A DNA stretch of 64,000 nucleotides from an uncultured bacterium (GTDB taxonomy: Bacteria; Cyanobacteriota; Vampirovibrionia; Gastranaerophilales; Gastranaerophilaceae). Positions 50,616 through 59,253 of the stretch are shown here, piece by piece. The position numbers and the translations under genes are program-made. The notes beneath the pieces were generated by a model, which had not been told where the DNA came from, did no database searches, and saw only the letters and a list, made by a program, of their open reading frames with translations. The stretch covers positions 1-64,000 of the forward strand of contig CASDRS010000009.1 in the NCBI GenBank assembly GCA_949283255.1. Reading direction: 5' to 3'. Numbering within the stretch: position 1 is the stretch's first letter; each line of letters opens with the position of its first letter.

Positions 50616-50688
50616 ATTTGCTAATAGATTTTGTTTTTTGTAAAATAATCATGCAAAGATTTTTGTGATTTTAAATAAGGAGAAAATT

Positions 50689-51891
50689 ATGAAAAAATCA
50701 ATTAACGATTTAGGTGACGTTAAGGGAAAAAGAGCGTTAGTAAGAGTTGACGTAAACGTTCCTCTTGACGCAGACAAAAATGTAACAGATGACACTAGAA
50801 TTCAGGCTATTGTTCCTACAATCAAGGCTTTGAAAGAAAAGGGTGCAAAAATTATATTAATGGCTCACTTGGGACGTCCAAAGGGTGAATGGAATATGGA
50901 ATTTTCATTGGCTCCTGTAGCTAAATATATGTCAAAAGTTTTGGGCGAAGATGTTTTATTTGTATCAGAACCTGTAGGTAAAGGTGCAGAAAAAGCATTA
51001 GAAGGTTTGAAAGACGGACAGGTTGCTTTGTTGGAAAACATCCGTTTCTACAAGGCTGAAGAAGCTAAAGATGATGATATGACATTTGCAAACGAACTTG
51101 CAAAATTGGGTGATTTCTATGTAAATGATGCATTTGGTGCAGCTCACAGAAACCACACATCAACTGCAAAATTGGCTAAAGTTTTGAAACCGGCAGTTGC
51201 AGGTTTGTTAATGGAAAAAGAAATCAGATGTCTATCTCAAGCTTTGGATAACCCAACAAGACCATTCACAGCTGTTGTAGGTGGTGCTAAAGTTTCATCT
51301 AAAATCGGTGTTTTGGAAAACTTGTTAGACAAAGTTGATAACATGATTATCGGTGGTGGTATGGCTTATACATTCGTAAAAGCTAACGGCGGCAAAATCG
51401 GTAACTCTATTTGTGAAGATGATCAGTTAGAAGTAGCTAAAGCTATCGAAAAGAAAGCTGCTGATAAGGGTGTAAAACTTGTTATGGCAACTGATGTTTT
51501 AGTAACTGATGACTTCTCCGGTAATGGTACAAACAAATTCGTTAAAATTAACGAAATTCCTGACGGATTTGAAGGTGTTGACGCTGGTCCTGATTCAAGA
51601 AAAGCTTTTGCTGAAGTTATCAAATCTTCTAAAACAATCTTGATGAACGGTCCTGTAGGTGCTTTTGAAAATCCTAAGTTTGCTGAAGGTACTAAGGAAG
51701 TATTGAATGCAATTGTTGAAGCAACAAAAGCCGGTGCTGTATCAGTTATCGGTGGTGGTGATTCAGTTTCTGCAGCTAAGAAATTCTGCAATGCAGCTGA
51801 CTTTACTCACGTATCAACAGGTGGTGGAGCTTCTCTTGAATTTATTGAAGGAAAAGTTCTTCCTGGTGTTGCTGCTTTGGATGAAAAGTAG
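50689..51891 (+). CDS. pgk: Phosphoglycerate kinase
   Basis: Glycolytic Pgk makes ATP from 1,3-bisphosphoglycerate. The 400 residues begin with GKRALVRVDVNVPLD, then ILMAHLGRPKGE near 64, LLENIRFYKAEE near 112, NDAFGAAHRNH near 152, VVGGAKVSSKIGVL near 196, GPVGAFE near 323, and STGGGASLEFIEGK near 378. The ATG at 50689 has AAGGAG; the longer frame is rejected. A TAAAAT box lies upstream near 50641-50646. Confidence 0.96.
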   Translation: MKKSINDLGDVKGKRALVRVDVNVPLDADKNVTDDTRIQAIVPTIKALKEKGAKIILMAHLGRPKGEWNMEFSLAPVAKYMSKVLGEDVLFVSEPVGKGAEKALEGLKDGQVALLENIRFYKAEEAKDDDMTFANELAKLGDFYVNDAFGAAHRNHTSTAKLAKVLKPAVAGLLMEKEIRCLSQALDNPTRPFTAVVGGAKVSSKIGVLENLLDKVDNMIIGGGMAYTFVKANGGKIGNSICEDDQLEVAKAIEKKAADKGVKLVMATDVLVTDDFSGNGTNKFVKINEIPDGFEGVDAGPDSRKAFAEVIKSSKTILMNGPVGAFENPKFAEGTKEVLNAIVEATKAGAVSVIGGGDSVSAAKKFCNAADFTHVSTGGGASLEFIEGKVLPGVAALDEK

Positions 51892-51907
51892 ACTGATTAA
51901 TTATAGA

Positions 51908-51935
51908 AAAGCGAGACTTCGGTCTCGCTTTTTTT
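51908..51935 (+). terminator. Terminator of pgk
   Basis: GCGAGAC-TTCG-GTCTCGC forms a 7 bp stem with a UUCG tetraloop, followed by T7. Confidence 0.9.
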
Positions 51936-52050
51936 ATGCTTTTTGGGGTATTTTTGGTAACAATAAGTTAATAAATTTAAAAATATGTGCAAATATAAAA
52001 ATTTTTGGTTTTTAATATAGGAAAGTGTAGTTAATTTTAAGGTGTATATT

Positions 52051-52458
52051 ATGACAGTAGATGCAGTAAATTCAGTAAATTTTCAAGGTAGAAAAGGTTC
52101 TTATACTAAGAATGGTAACGAATACAATAAAACACATGCCGGTAAATATGTTGGTATGGGTTTAGGTGCTATTGTTGGTGCGGGATATCCTTTATATATC
52201 CTGCGTGAGGTTCAAAAAGATAAGCCTTTCTTTAAAAAAGTATTAGTAAGATGTCGTCAGGAATTTAAAAACGGATTGGCACAGTCAGGTGTGGATGTTT
52301 CAAACCTTAAGATGTCTGCGAAGTCAGTTTCAAAAGTTCTTAAGGGTATTCCTGTAGTTACAGGTGCGATTACATTATTAGTAGGCTTAGGAGTTGGTGC
52401 TATTGTAGATGGTATTATTAACCACGTAAAAGCCAAAAAAGCTGATAAAGCTGCTTAG
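52051..52458 (+). CDS. Lineage-type F-x-G membrane protein, first of a tandem pair
   Basis: A 135-residue protein, not recognised. It begins VDAVNSVNFQGRKGSYTKNG with the F-x-G signature. Two glycine-rich hydrophobic segments follow: KYVGMGLGAIVGAGYPLYI (about residues 31-51) and GIPVVTGAITLLVGLGVGAIVDG (about 100-125), with a basic stretch between and a Lys-rich tail. It shares the layout and several motifs with the next gene. The ATG at 52051 follows AAGGTG; a GTG 9 nt upstream is possible. Confidence 0.75.
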   Translation: MTVDAVNSVNFQGRKGSYTKNGNEYNKTHAGKYVGMGLGAIVGAGYPLYILREVQKDKPFFKKVLVRCRQEFKNGLAQSGVDVSNLKMSAKSVSKVLKGIPVVTGAITLLVGLGVGAIVDGIINHVKAKKADKAA

Positions 52459-52484
52459 TTGAGAAGGAAGTATGAATAGAGGAT

Positions 52485-52515
52485 GCAATGTGCAAAATTT
52501 TCTTTTGCACATTGC
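52485..52515 (+). other. Hairpin between the paired F-x-G genes
   Basis: GCAATGTGCAAAA (52485-52497) and TTTTGCACATTGC (52503-52515) form a perfect 13 bp stem with a 5 nt loop. No T run follows, so it is more likely an mRNA processing or stabilising hairpin than a full terminator. Confidence 0.65.
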
Positions 52516-52539
52516 TTATAAAAGAAAAAGGTTTTATAT

Positions 52540-52983
52540 ATGGCTATTACAGCAATAAATACAATTAATTTTAAAGGGAATGAGAATTCTACAGTAAAAG
52601 ATTCAAAAAATTCTGAAAAAAGCTATAAACAATCCAATATCGGAAAATATGTTGGACTTGGTGCTGGGGCTATTATTCCGGGCGGTTATGGGCTTCGTTT
52701 CGTAAATAACGTAAATAAGTCTGTTTCTTTGAAAAAGATTTTGGTAAAATATTTGGACTTTGGGGTTACTTCTTTTTCTTCTAATAGTTCTGTTAAGGAT
52801 TTTTTGGAGAGTATTGAGGTTTCCAGACAAGACTATAGAAAATCTAGGTATAAAGTGATATCAAGAGGATTGAAAATTTTACCTGTGGTACTGGCTGCTG
52901 CCGGTATGCTTGTCGGGCTCGGTATAGGTGCTGTTGCGGATTGCATAATTGATAAATTTCACGCTAAAAAAAACAAAAACTGA
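52540..52983 (+). CDS. Lineage-type F-x-G membrane protein, second of a tandem pair
   Basis: A 147-residue protein with the same layout as the 52051 product: TAINTINFKGNENS near the N terminus (F-x-G signature), KYVGLGAGAIIPGGYGLRF near residue 37, LPVVLAAAGMLVGLGIGAVADC near 118, and a Lys-rich tail. The matches to the first copy in both glycine-rich segments suggest gene duplication. Function is unknown. The start has AAAAGG. A terminator follows shared with the opposite strand. Confidence 0.75.
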   Translation: MAITAINTINFKGNENSTVKDSKNSEKSYKQSNIGKYVGLGAGAIIPGGYGLRFVNNVNKSVSLKKILVKYLDFGVTSFSSNSSVKDFLESIEVSRQDYRKSRYKVISRGLKILPVVLAAAGMLVGLGIGAVADCIIDKFHAKKNKN

Positions 52984-53025
52984 TAAGGTAGCATAAAAAT
53001 TTTTTATAAAAAGTGTGTATAAAAA

Positions 53026-53053
53026 AAGCCCTTTTTTAAAAGGACTTTTTTGT
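53026..53053 (-). terminator. Terminator between the convergent 52540 and 53069 genes
   Basis: AAGTCCTTTT and AAAAGGGCTT on the minus strand pair with a G-U and end in T7. It may act in both directions, though one mismatch weakens the plus-strand form. Confidence 0.65.
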
Positions 53054-53068
53054 TATTGTATCTGAGGA

Positions 53069-53437
53069 TTATTGTTTTAATTGAGCATCAATTTGTGCTT
53101 TTGTCATTTCCATTTGATTGATTTTCATTTCTCGTTGTAGAATCATTTGGTTTGTTGTATTAATTTTTGCTTCGAGTACTTTTTTCTGATCAGAATCTTT
53201 TTCTTCTTTTAAAGTTTTTGCAAGATCAACCAAAATGTCATTTAATCTTGTAACCGCACTATACTCAGCTGCTATATCTGAGGTAATCGCCATACTTTGT
53301 TCTCTAAGAACAGTTTTGTCATTATTTGACGGTTGTGGTGCAGGTTGAGCCTGTACTTGCATAGGTTGAGGTTGTATATTTTGAACCGGTTGCCCATTAT
53401 TATAGCCCATAACCGGTTGAATAGGTGAATTTAACAT
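53069..53437 (-). CDS. Hypothetical small coiled-coil protein with Pro/Gln head
   Basis: A 122-residue protein, not recognised. It starts MLNSPIQPVMGYNNGQPV and has a Pro/Gln-rich head to about residue 40, then two helices with coiled-coil character (SDIAAEYSAVTRLNDILVDLA and MILQREMKINQMEMTKAQID). No signal peptide. The ATG at 53437 follows AAAGGAGAAAAG; the longer frame is unlikely. Confidence 0.7.
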   Translation of the reverse strand: MLNSPIQPVMGYNNGQPVQNIQPQPMQVQAQPAPQPSNNDKTVLREQSMAITSDIAAEYSAVTRLNDILVDLAKTLKEEKDSDQKKVLEAKINTTNQMILQREMKINQMEMTKAQIDAQLKQ

Positions 53438-53574
53438 AAACTTTTCTCCTTTATACACACACTATTGATATTAAAACAAAGTAAAAACATTTTTAAAATT
53501 GCTTTTTTCTTTGAAAATATTGCAAATTGTTAAGCATTGGATTATACTAGAGGTGAAAGAAAGGAGAGTTTATT

Positions 53575-54786
53575 ATGTGGGAAAACGACATAGATATTCA
53601 TGAAGTAAGAGAAATTAGAACTCGTACATCTGTATTTTTCGGTGTTGGTGCAATAAAAAAGATTGATGATATAGCAAAAACATTGAAAGATAAGGGAATT
53701 GATAAAGTTATTGTAATGTCAGGTAGAAATGCTTACAAGGCAACAGGTGCTTGGGATTACGTAGAAAAAGCATTAAAAGATCACGGTATTGGTTATGTAA
53801 ATTATGCACAAGTTACTCCAAACCCAACAACACATCATGTTAATGAAGCAGCTAAGTTGGCAAGAGAATTCGGAGCAAAGGCTGTAATAGCAATTGGTGG
53901 TGGATCTCCTACAGATGCCGGTAAGTCTGTTGCAATATTGCTTGAATATCCTGACAAGAATGCAGAACAGATTTTCGATTTTGAATTCACTCCAGAAAAG
54001 GCTGCACCTATTGTTTCAATCAACTTGACTCATGGTACAGGTACAGAAACTAACAGATTTGCAGTTGTAACAAATCTTGAAAAGAATTTTAAGCCTGCAA
54101 TTGCTTATGATTGTATTTATCCTATGTTTGCAATTGATGATCCTCAGTTGATGACAAAATTATCACCAAAGCAAACAAGATATGTTTCAATTGATGCTGT
54201 TAACCACGTTGTAGAAGCTGCTACATCTAAAGTTTTATCACCATATTGCGTAACATTGGCAAGAGAAGTTATCGCACTAGTTGCAAGATATTTGCCAAAA
54301 GCTATTGAAAATCCTGATGATTTAGAAGCAAGATATTTCTTGGCTTATGCTGCAATGATGGGTGGTGTATGTTTCGATAACGGTTTGTTACATTATACTC
54401 ACGCTCTTGAACATCCGTTGAGTGCTGTAAAACCTGAATTATCTCATGGTTTAGGTCTTGCAATATTGTTACCTTCTGTTATCAAGACAATTTATGCGTC
54501 AAAAGCTAATATTTTAGCTGACATCTTAGCTCCTATTGTTCCTGGTTTAAAGGGTGAAGCTTGTGATGCTGAGAAGGCTGCTAAGGGTGTTGAAAAATGG
54601 CTTCAATCTGTTGGAGTTTCTGAAAAACTTCTTGATGAAGGATTTGCTGAAGCTGATGTAGAAAAACTTGTTAACCTTGTTTATACTACACCATCACTTG
54701 ACGGATTGCTTGCAATTGCACCTACCGGTAACGGAAGAGATATCGTAGAAAGAATCTACAGAGAATCTTTGAAACCGTTAGCATAA
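53575..54786 (+). CDS. Iron-containing alcohol dehydrogenase
   Basis: A 403-residue group III dehydrogenase that uses NAD(P) to interconvert alcohols and aldehydes. It has FFGVGAIKKIDD, the nucleotide block AIGGGSPTDAGKS near 106, HGTGTETNRFAVV near 150, DAVNHVVEA near 208 and HALEHPLSAVKPELSHGLG near 275. The Asp/His set D-H-H-H for the metal is present (DAVNH, EHPLS, SHGLG). AGGAG precedes the ATG. Ethanol or butanol formation in fermentation is likely. Confidence 0.9.
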   Translation: MWENDIDIHEVREIRTRTSVFFGVGAIKKIDDIAKTLKDKGIDKVIVMSGRNAYKATGAWDYVEKALKDHGIGYVNYAQVTPNPTTHHVNEAAKLAREFGAKAVIAIGGGSPTDAGKSVAILLEYPDKNAEQIFDFEFTPEKAAPIVSINLTHGTGTETNRFAVVTNLEKNFKPAIAYDCIYPMFAIDDPQLMTKLSPKQTRYVSIDAVNHVVEAATSKVLSPYCVTLAREVIALVARYLPKAIENPDDLEARYFLAYAAMMGGVCFDNGLLHYTHALEHPLSAVKPELSHGLGLAILLPSVIKTIYASKANILADILAPIVPGLKGEACDAEKAAKGVEKWLQSVGVSEKLLDEGFAEADVEKLVNLVYTTPSLDGLLAIAPTGNGRDIVERIYRESLKPLA

Positions 54787-54813
54787 GCATAGTGCTTAAG
54801 CTTAATAAACTTG

Positions 54814-54854
54814 AAAAGGGTCTTTTGTCTTAATTGGCAGAAGACTCTTTTTTA
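54814..54854 (+). terminator. Terminator of the iron alcohol dehydrogenase
   Basis: AAAAGGGTCTTTTG and CAGAAGACTCTTTT pair with one G-U and mismatches, followed by T. Confidence 0.7.
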
Positions 54855-54868
54855 TTTTCTTAATCATT

Positions 54869-56293
54869 TTATTTTTTTACTAGGATAACGAAGTTTTCTT
54901 CCTCTAACGGATGACCTTTTGCGTAAAGATATCCGTTAAAGAAATATGAATTATGACTGTTTTGTAAATTATTGATTATGTTAATAAAGTTGTTATTATT
55001 TCTTGTATCGAGGATAATAACAGAGGCTTCTGCCAGTCCATTTTCTTTTTGGTGTTGATAGAAGCCTTTGCTCCAAACCCAATAGGCAGATTTTTTACCG
55101 TAATTTGAATATAGATTATTATTGAAATATGGTTGTATTGCAGTAATTTTATAGCCAAGACCTGTTATATTTTTAGTTTCAAGATTGTTGGATTTTATAA
55201 ATTCTGCGGCAGCTTTTGCAGCTGAATAGTTGTTATGAATATCGTATAGTGCACTTTTATAACTCCAACAAATCTGATTAGAAAAAATGATTAATATAAT
55301 AATGTAAAATATTTTATTGGAAGAAAAATCATATTTGTTTTGTGGATTTTCATTTGCAAGTGTAGCGCAAATAGATATTAAAGTTATTATGAAATATGCT
55401 ATGTGCCAAGGTTTGCAAACCAGAGCTGTTATTGCTATTGCCAATGTCAGATTAGTCAAGGTGAAAAACATGACTTGTTGTTTTGATTTGCAAAATGTTT
55501 TTGCACTGTATATATATAGTGCTAAAACAGTAATCATTTTTACTAATAGAATAAAAGATAAAGGTGGAGTATTAAAATATCCTCTTGTTGTAATATATAG
55601 TATTCTTAACGGGTTAAGTCTAATTAAATCTATGTCAGGATATGATGTATAATCGGCAGGTTTAATTAAATATAATGCTGTAAATAGCATGTATATAAGT
55701 ATAATTATAGGCGGAATAAAAGTTTTTAATGAATATTTTTTAGATTGAAAAATTTCAATGATAAAGAACGTTAAAAATATGAGCATAATGACAAAACTGT
55801 ATACGCTTATACTTGCTGTCAAAATTATCAGTAAAGAATACCAATAAGGGTGTTTAAATCTGTCTTTATAAAGTATTGCAATACCTGTGAACATTGGAAA
55901 TAAAAGAGAGTGGTTTCTGGCAATTACTGCTGATTGATAAAAAATAAAATATGTAAACGGGAATAAATATTTTATTATGCCAGGTAATTTAGATTTAAAA
56001 ACAAGCAAGTAAACGCCTATACAGGAGGCAATCCAAGGAAGAAGAAAAAATAACTTGTATGGGTAATGAATAAAATGTAAAATTCTCAATATAGCAAACC
56101 ATAATATCGGATGACCTTCGTATTTTAGAACATGAAGTATCATATCAGGAATGGTACAATCTCTTGCAATAAGCCAAGCTTGAGCTTCATCTGCCCACGG
56201 CTCGTGATGAAGCCCTACAAAAAATGTTAAAATCCCAAAAATTGCGAGTACGATAATATTTAATATTGTATGTTTATTTATTCTCAGTTCCAT
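54869..56293 (-). CDS. Multi-pass membrane protein, GT-C-like
   Basis: A 474-residue integral membrane protein with about ten to twelve helices. Near residue 30 it has HHEPWADEAQAWLIARD. The WADEAQAW motif sits in the first loop after helix 1, as in GT-C glycosyltransferases of the GT39/ArnT-like type, where an Asp-Glu binds metal. HVLKYEGHPILWF near 58 also fits that family. The C-terminal 120 residues lie outside the membrane. It may move sugars from lipid carriers. On the minus strand a TATAAT lies 8 nt before the ATG, so the mRNA is nearly leaderless. Confidence 0.7.
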   Translation of the reverse strand: MELRINKHTILNIIVLAIFGILTFFVGLHHEPWADEAQAWLIARDCTIPDMILHVLKYEGHPILWFAILRILHFIHYPYKLFFLLPWIASCIGVYLLVFKSKLPGIIKYLFPFTYFIFYQSAVIARNHSLLFPMFTGIAILYKDRFKHPYWYSLLIILTASISVYSFVIMLIFLTFFIIEIFQSKKYSLKTFIPPIIILIYMLFTALYLIKPADYTSYPDIDLIRLNPLRILYITTRGYFNTPPLSFILLVKMITVLALYIYSAKTFCKSKQQVMFFTLTNLTLAIAITALVCKPWHIAYFIITLISICATLANENPQNKYDFSSNKIFYIIILIIFSNQICWSYKSALYDIHNNYSAAKAAAEFIKSNNLETKNITGLGYKITAIQPYFNNNLYSNYGKKSAYWVWSKGFYQHQKENGLAEASVIILDTRNNNNFINIINNLQNSHNSYFFNGYLYAKGHPLEEENFVILVKK

Positions 56294-56364
56294 AATTGCT
56301 AATTATACAAAAATGCAATGCAAATGTCTTTTTATTAATCAAAATTTATGATATTTTAGATGTT

Positions 56365-56892
56365 ATGGATATAGGTTTTGATAAAATTTATGAGGATATG
56401 CTCACTCAATTCCCAAAAGAGGAGCTCAAAAGTTATGACGAATTTAAAACTCTTCTCAAATTGCCTCAATATTCATTGCATATTTTTGTTCCGCAAAATC
56501 AGATAGCGGGATATTCACTTTGGTATATTGATGATGAGTTGAGCTTTTTGTGGCTGGATTATATCGCTATTTTAAAAGAATTTCACTCAAAGGGATATGG
56601 CAGCTTTTACCTAAAAGAATTTCTTAAAGAACATTCTGATAAAAAATATTGCTTTTTTGAAGTAGAAAAACCTACAAATGAACAAGCTATAAGACGTCAA
56701 AAATTCTACGAAAAACTCGGATGTAAAAACACAGGAATAAAATATTATTTCCCGAATAAGTATAAAAAACTTGAGATGGATTTATTGTATATGGGAATTA
56801 ACACAAAAGAGGCTCCAAGCGAAGAATACTTGAATAAAGTAATTTCAAAAGTTCATAAAATCCTTCATAATTCTGATTGGAAAGCCTTATAA
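56365..56892 (+). CDS. GNAT family acetyltransferase
   Basis: A 175-residue N-acetyltransferase domain. It shows FVPQNQIAGYSLWYIDDELSFLWLDYIAI near 46-75, then KEFHSKGYGSFYLKEFL near 80-95, where the acetyl-CoA loop Q/R-x-x-G-x-G/A appears as HSKGYGS. FYEKLGCKNTG near 117 follows. The substrate is unknown. The ATG at 56365 is preferred, because the longer frame from 56296 lies over the divergent promoter of the membrane protein. A TATTTT box lies 7-8 nt ahead. Confidence 0.75.
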   Translation: MDIGFDKIYEDMLTQFPKEELKSYDEFKTLLKLPQYSLHIFVPQNQIAGYSLWYIDDELSFLWLDYIAILKEFHSKGYGSFYLKEFLKEHSDKKYCFFEVEKPTNEQAIRRQKFYEKLGCKNTGIKYYFPNKYKKLEMDLLYMGINTKEAPSEEYLNKVISKVHKILHNSDWKAL

Positions 56893-56928
56893 TCTTTTTC
56901 CATTGAATAGTTTTAGAAAATATTGTCG

Positions 56929-57714
56929 TTATAATGTGTTAAAAATCGGTTTCATTTTATCAAAAGTACAGAAGTACTTATATCCCATATTTTTAAGCTC
57001 ATCTCTTACATAAGGAATCATTGATCCAACTTGTTCCGCTCTATGAGAATCCGAGCCGATTGTAATAATTTCTCCGCCAAGTTCTCTATATAATTTTAAA
57101 ATGTCTCTGGATGGAGTCAAGTCTTCTAACTTATATCTAAAAGAAGAAGTATTTACTTCAATACCCTTACCTCTTTTAATAATTAATCTAAGGATTTCTT
57201 CAACCTGATCTTTTATATACTTAAAAGGATATTCTCCAAATCTGTCATATCTTCTCATCAAGTCCATGTGCGCAAGTACGCTAAAGTTGTCAAAAACTTG
57301 TACAGTTTTAAGCATTTCCTCAAAATAAATTCTATTGTATTCTGCCTGGCTTTTACCTGTTTGAAAATCTTGATTCCAAAGCTCTTTATCTTGAACTTGA
57401 TGGAAAGATAATAGGGCAAAATCAAAAGGGTATTTGCTAAAAATCTCATCAAAATATTTTTTATGATGAGCCTGCGCTCCAAATTCTATCCCAAATTTTA
57501 GAGTAATATCTTTTTCAAATTGCTTTTTATACATTTCATAGGCTTTATAGTACTCTTCACAGTTGCAGCAATATGAAGTGTGACAGCCGTGGTCTATATG
57601 TTCTGTAAAACAAATTTCATCAAATCCTAAACTTATTGCTCGCTCAATGCAATCCTTCATTGGGTAATTTGAATCGTCACTAAAACTTGTGTGCATGTGG
57701 TAATCTGCCAGCAT
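56929..57714 (-). CDS. PHP-family histidinol phosphatase
   Basis: A 261-residue PHP metallophosphatase, likely HisK, which removes phosphate from histidinol phosphate. It has the N-terminal DYHMHTSFSDDS, CFTEHIDHG near residue 36, HMDLMRRYDRFG near 148, VNTSSFR near 198 and GSDSHRAEQVG near 227. These provide the clustered His/Asp metal ligands. Other PHP phosphatases cannot be excluded. GAGGAG precedes the ATG. Confidence 0.83.
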   Translation of the reverse strand: MLADYHMHTSFSDDSNYPMKDCIERAISLGFDEICFTEHIDHGCHTSYCCNCEEYYKAYEMYKKQFEKDITLKFGIEFGAQAHHKKYFDEIFSKYPFDFALLSFHQVQDKELWNQDFQTGKSQAEYNRIYFEEMLKTVQVFDNFSVLAHMDLMRRYDRFGEYPFKYIKDQVEEILRLIIKRGKGIEVNTSSFRYKLEDLTPSRDILKLYRELGGEIITIGSDSHRAEQVGSMIPYVRDELKNMGYKYFCTFDKMKPIFNTL

Positions 57715-57762
57715 TTTTATTTCTCCTCAATCCCATTATATAACAATAATAAGTTTATTGTC

Positions 57763-58152
57763 TTAATTGAGGCGTAATATTTCAAAATTTAAGTATAGTG
57801 CAAACGATACCCAAAGAAAGTATGGTATCAATAGTATAGCTGCAACTTTAGAACATTTGTAGAAAGCTCTTATCGTCAGCAATATTGTTGCCCATAGTGC
57901 AAATACTATTATGAACCCAAGTTTGATGTTTTGAAAATAGAAAAATGCAGGAGTCCACATCAAATTTAATATTAGTTGAGTGGCAAAGAGAATTATTGGC
58001 TTTACTTTGTTTTTGCAGACTTTGTTGAATAGCAATATTATAAAAGCTACTAATATTAATACATACAAAATTGTCCATACCGGCGTAAAAATCCAGTCCG
58101 GCGGGTTTAGGAACGGTTTATTTAAGTTGTGATACCAATCAAGATTCATCAT
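57763..58152 (-). CDS. TspO/MBR family membrane protein
   Basis: A 129-residue five-helix tryptophan-rich sensory protein. It contains WYHNLNKPFLNPPDWIFTPVWTILY near residues 6-30, NLMWTPAFFYF near 63-73 and PYFLWVSFALYLN near 107-120. The family binds porphyrins or tetrapyrroles. Its -10 TACAAT (58159-58164) ends 6 nt before the ATG on the minus strand, so it should be leaderless. It is divergent from hydE. Confidence 0.9.
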   Translation of the reverse strand: MMNLDWYHNLNKPFLNPPDWIFTPVWTILYVLILVAFIILLFNKVCKNKVKPIILFATQLILNLMWTPAFFYFQNIKLGFIIVFALWATILLTIRAFYKCSKVAAILLIPYFLWVSFALYLNFEILRLN

Positions 58153-58158
58153 ATTTAT

Positions 58159-58164
58159 ATTGTA
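58159..58164 (-). promoter_or_regulatory. -10 box for a leaderless tspO mRNA
   Basis: TACAAT on the minus strand ends exactly 6 nt before the tspO ATG (58152). No good -35 is seen. Confidence 0.45.
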
Positions 58165-58218
58165 ACCTTTTTTTTATAAATTTAATTACCGAATGTGATA
58201 TAAAAAAATGCTGTTTTA

Positions 58219-58227
58219 TGGTAAATT
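58219..58227 (+). promoter_or_regulatory. Extended -10 box for a leaderless hydE mRNA
   Basis: TGG-TAAATT (58219-58227) ends 6 nt before the hydE ATG at 58234. No Shine-Dalgarno is present. Confidence 0.5.
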
Positions 58228-58233
58228 TGGGTT

Positions 58234-59253
58234 ATGTTCGATTTGACCTTAAAAGATGAATATAATTTTTCTAAAGATGAGCTTGTTGAAATTCTGCAAA
58301 GTGATGGCAAAAAATTGTTTGAAGTTGCTAATGAAGTTCGCAGGCGTAAGGTAGGGGATGAAATTTATTTAAGAGGTTTGATAGAGTTTTCTAATATCTG
58401 TAAAAATAATTGTCAATATTGCGGTTTACAGGCTGTGAACCGGCATGTTGAAAGATATAGATTGAGTGAAGATGAAATAATAAAGTTTGCCAAAGACGGT
58501 GTGAATGCTGGGTTTAAAACAATAGTTCTTCAATCAGGTGAAGATTTTTATTTTAACACTGATAGAATGTGTAGGATTATTGAAGCAATAAAAAAGAATG
58601 ATGTAGCTTTAACATTGAGCATCGGGGAGCGTTCTTATAATGATTATAAGGCTTTTAAAGATGCTGGTGCTGACAGGTACCTAATTCGAATTGAGACAAC
58701 TGACAGAGACTTGTATGCCAGAATGCATCCGAATATGAGCTATGATAACAGGATTGAATGCTTGTATAATTTGAAAGAACTCGGATACGAGACAGGAACA
58801 GGTTGTCTTGTTGGATTGCCAAATCAAAGTGTAGAGTCTTTGGCTGATGATATATTGTTTTTCAAAAAATTAGATGCGGACATGGTTGGGATAGGACCTT
58901 TTATTCCTCATCCTGATACTCCTCTTGCAGGAAAATTAAACCCTGATAATTTTAGTATGGCATTAAAAGTAATGGCTTTAACACGATTAATGCTTGGAGA
59001 TATAAACATTCCTGCCACAACTGCGATGGAGACTATTGATCCAAACGGCCGTATTACAGCTCTTTTGAGTGGGGCAAATGTAATAATGCCTAACATTACT
59101 CAAGGTAATTATAAAGCAAAATATGAAATTTATCCTAATAAGAGTGGTGCTGATAAAGAAGCTTTGGTATATTTAGATTCTTTGATAGCTAAAATAACTT
59201 CTATTCAGCGTTTTGTGTCGAATAGCAAGGGGTTTCGGACTCGACAACATTAG
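58234..59253 (+). CDS. hydE: [FeFe]-hydrogenase maturase HydE
   Basis: HydE is a radical-SAM enzyme that helps build the diiron subcluster of [FeFe]-hydrogenase. The 339 residues include GDEIYLRGLIEFSNICKNN and the cluster motif CKNNCQYC (Cys56, 60, 63), then GLQAVNRHVERYRLS. RIETTDRDLYARMHPNMSYDNR near 150, GCLVGLPNQ near 188 and PFIPHPDTPLAG near 227 are family features. HydF, HydG and the hydrogenase are not in the window. The 3' end overlaps the convergent PQ-loop gene by 53 nt. Biotin synthase or PylB was considered; the GLIEFSNICKNNCQYCG block fits HydE best. Confidence 0.88.
   Translation: MFDLTLKDEYNFSKDELVEILQSDGKKLFEVANEVRRRKVGDEIYLRGLIEFSNICKNNCQYCGLQAVNRHVERYRLSEDEIIKFAKDGVNAGFKTIVLQSGEDFYFNTDRMCRIIEAIKKNDVALTLSIGERSYNDYKAFKDAGADRYLIRIETTDRDLYARMHPNMSYDNRIECLYNLKELGYETGTGCLVGLPNQSVESLADDILFFKKLDADMVGIGPFIPHPDTPLAGKLNPDNFSMALKVMALTRLMLGDINIPATTAMETIDPNGRITALLSGANVIMPNITQGNYKAKYEIYPNKSGADKEALVYLDSLIAKITSIQRFVSNSKGFRTRQH

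Noticed and set aside
52485-52515. Terminator between the paired F-x-G genes
   Set aside because: The stem is strong but is followed by TTATAAAAG rather than a T run, so it is listed only as a hairpin.
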